Positions 63,161 to 64,000 of a stretch of 64,000 nucleotides of DNA are shown in pieces (the first letter of the stretch is position 1; each line of letters opens with the position of its first letter). This DNA comes from Lagopus muta (Eukaryota; Chordata; Aves; Galliformes; Phasianidae): NCBI RefSeq assembly GCF_023343835.1, contig NC_064437.1:4850001-4914000 (forward strand). Reading direction: 5' to 3'. A program made the position numbers and the translations under genes. The notes beneath the pieces are model-generated. The model worked only from the letters and a program-made list of their open reading frames with translations. It did no database searches and was not told the origin of the DNA.

Positions 63161-64000
63161 TATTCAGATGCTGAACGTTACATAGTTCTTGCTTTCTGTG
63201 GGTCTCCTCTTATGGCATCTTTTGTGAGTGGTGCAACAGTATTAATTTTGAATTCTTCCCATCATGAATTCCAGCACACGGTGCAGACAACTGCCTAGAA
63301 AGTTATGCTGTGTAATAATCTGTTCCAACACAAGCTGAAGCCTCCTAGGCAAGGAGTGAGGAGGGAGAGCGAGCGAGATCTGTTGCTCTTCTGTTAAAGG
63401 TCACAGAAGGACGGGGCCGACATTCAAGCGGTGAGACTTCATTGACGGGGGGAACTGCAGTAACATACTTGTTTGTTTGGGTGAAAGTCCAGGGAAAAGT
63501 GAGAGATCCTTTGTTGGCATCTCTCCCACTCCATACTGATCTTATCATGCTGCTTTAGTAGCAGTGCTCCTCTGGCTTCTTGCCAGGTGATACCGCTGGA
63601 GTCCGTCTGAGATGTGCAAGATAAAGGATCTCAGGGAATTACAAGTATTATGGTTTCCAATTATACAATCCTGATGAGCAGAGTCTTCTGACCTAGAAAA
63701 CTCACTTGCTTTTAAAAATTCTATTATTGAAAGAAAAGGCAACTCAAGAGCTGGAAAGCAGAGCCTGATGTTTATAAGGGTCCTGAGAGCGGCCGTAATT
63801 AGCGCAGGTTTTTGAAAGAAACTTATTCCTCTGCCAGCGAAGAGCCTTGGTGTTTGGCCAGGTTGGATGTTGCTTGGGAGAACGCACTTGAGGACTGTGT
63901 CCATGCACAAATTCTGGGCCCAGCACTGAGCACATGAAGCATCCTCTCAACACAGAAGAGAAAATATTTTGCGTGTTTCCAGCATGTCCTGTGAGACACT

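Larger units (their letters stand above)
48571..64000 (+). other. Probable long first intron of the GLIS1-like gene
   Basis: About 15.4 kb after the candidate donor without any convincing exon. Open frames here are short and lack domains (the longest being 48981-49673 on the - strand and 56618-57055). Simple tracts are poly(A) at 49407-49423 and poly(T) at 54292-54307. A repeat-like segment lies at 63079-63160 and possible conserved non-coding DNA at 63555-63870. A long 5' intron is typical of GLIS genes. Confidence 0.5.

Overview
The window is vertebrate nuclear DNA, almost certainly from a bird and most likely a galliform or close relative. The evidence is short GT-AG introns, dense gene packing, CpG-island promoters, CR1 LINE fragments whose 3' ends carry the 8-bp ATTCTGTG-type tail, and protein sequences that read as close avian orthologues (the type I deiodinase in particular). 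The gene order LDLRAD1 - LRRC42 - HSPB11 - DIO1 - YIPF1 - NDC1 - (GLIS1) is the same conserved block found on human 1p32.3, in inverted orientation. No bacterial, viral or CRISPR content was found.

Layout. 1-1598: the 3' part of LDLRAD1 (+). 4.3-9.8 kb: LRRC42 (-), seven coding exons. LRRC42 shares a CpG-island divergent promoter (9.6-10.45 kb) with HSPB11/IFT25 (+), 10.3-13.3 kb. HSPB11 converges on DIO1 (-), 13.8-18.1 kb, a selenoprotein gene whose in-frame TGA and SECIS element can both be read directly. DIO1 and YIPF1 (+, 19.1-23.0 kb) diverge from a second CpG island carrying four CCAAT boxes. NDC1 (+, 23.7-38.8 kb) follows YIPF1 head-to-tail and has 18 coding exons, all recovered. The interval 38.95-47.4 kb shows no gene. 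A third large CpG island (47.4-48.85 kb) holds a putative first coding exon, assigned to GLIS1 by synteny only. The remaining 15.4 kb looks like its long first intron, with possible conserved non-coding elements near the right edge.

CDS models. Splice sites were chosen by GT-AG signals, phase continuity and remembered vertebrate protein sequences. The five complete models sum to whole codons: LRRC42 418 aa, HSPB11 141 aa, DIO1 246 aa (Sec at residue 124), YIPF1 306 aa and NDC1 673 aa, each within a few residues (LRRC42 about ten) of the human or chicken length as I recall it. The genes are functionally unrelated: lipoprotein-receptor-like membrane protein, LRR protein, ciliary IFT-B subunit, thyroid hormone deiodinase, Golgi YIP1-family protein, nuclear pore membrane anchor, and a putative GLI-similar transcription factor. 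They are neighbours by ancient synteny, not as a pathway.

No previously undescribed system is evident. The most notable non-routine signals are: the complete Sec-TGA/SECIS pair of DIO1; a 91-bp second copy of the 3' half of NDC1 exon 8 with its splice donor, placed just before exon 9; a textbook CDE-N4-CHR cell-cycle promoter module immediately upstream of the NDC1 start codon; the four-CCAAT-box divergent promoter; and an old repeat-like segment with a palindromic CRE near 63.1 kb.
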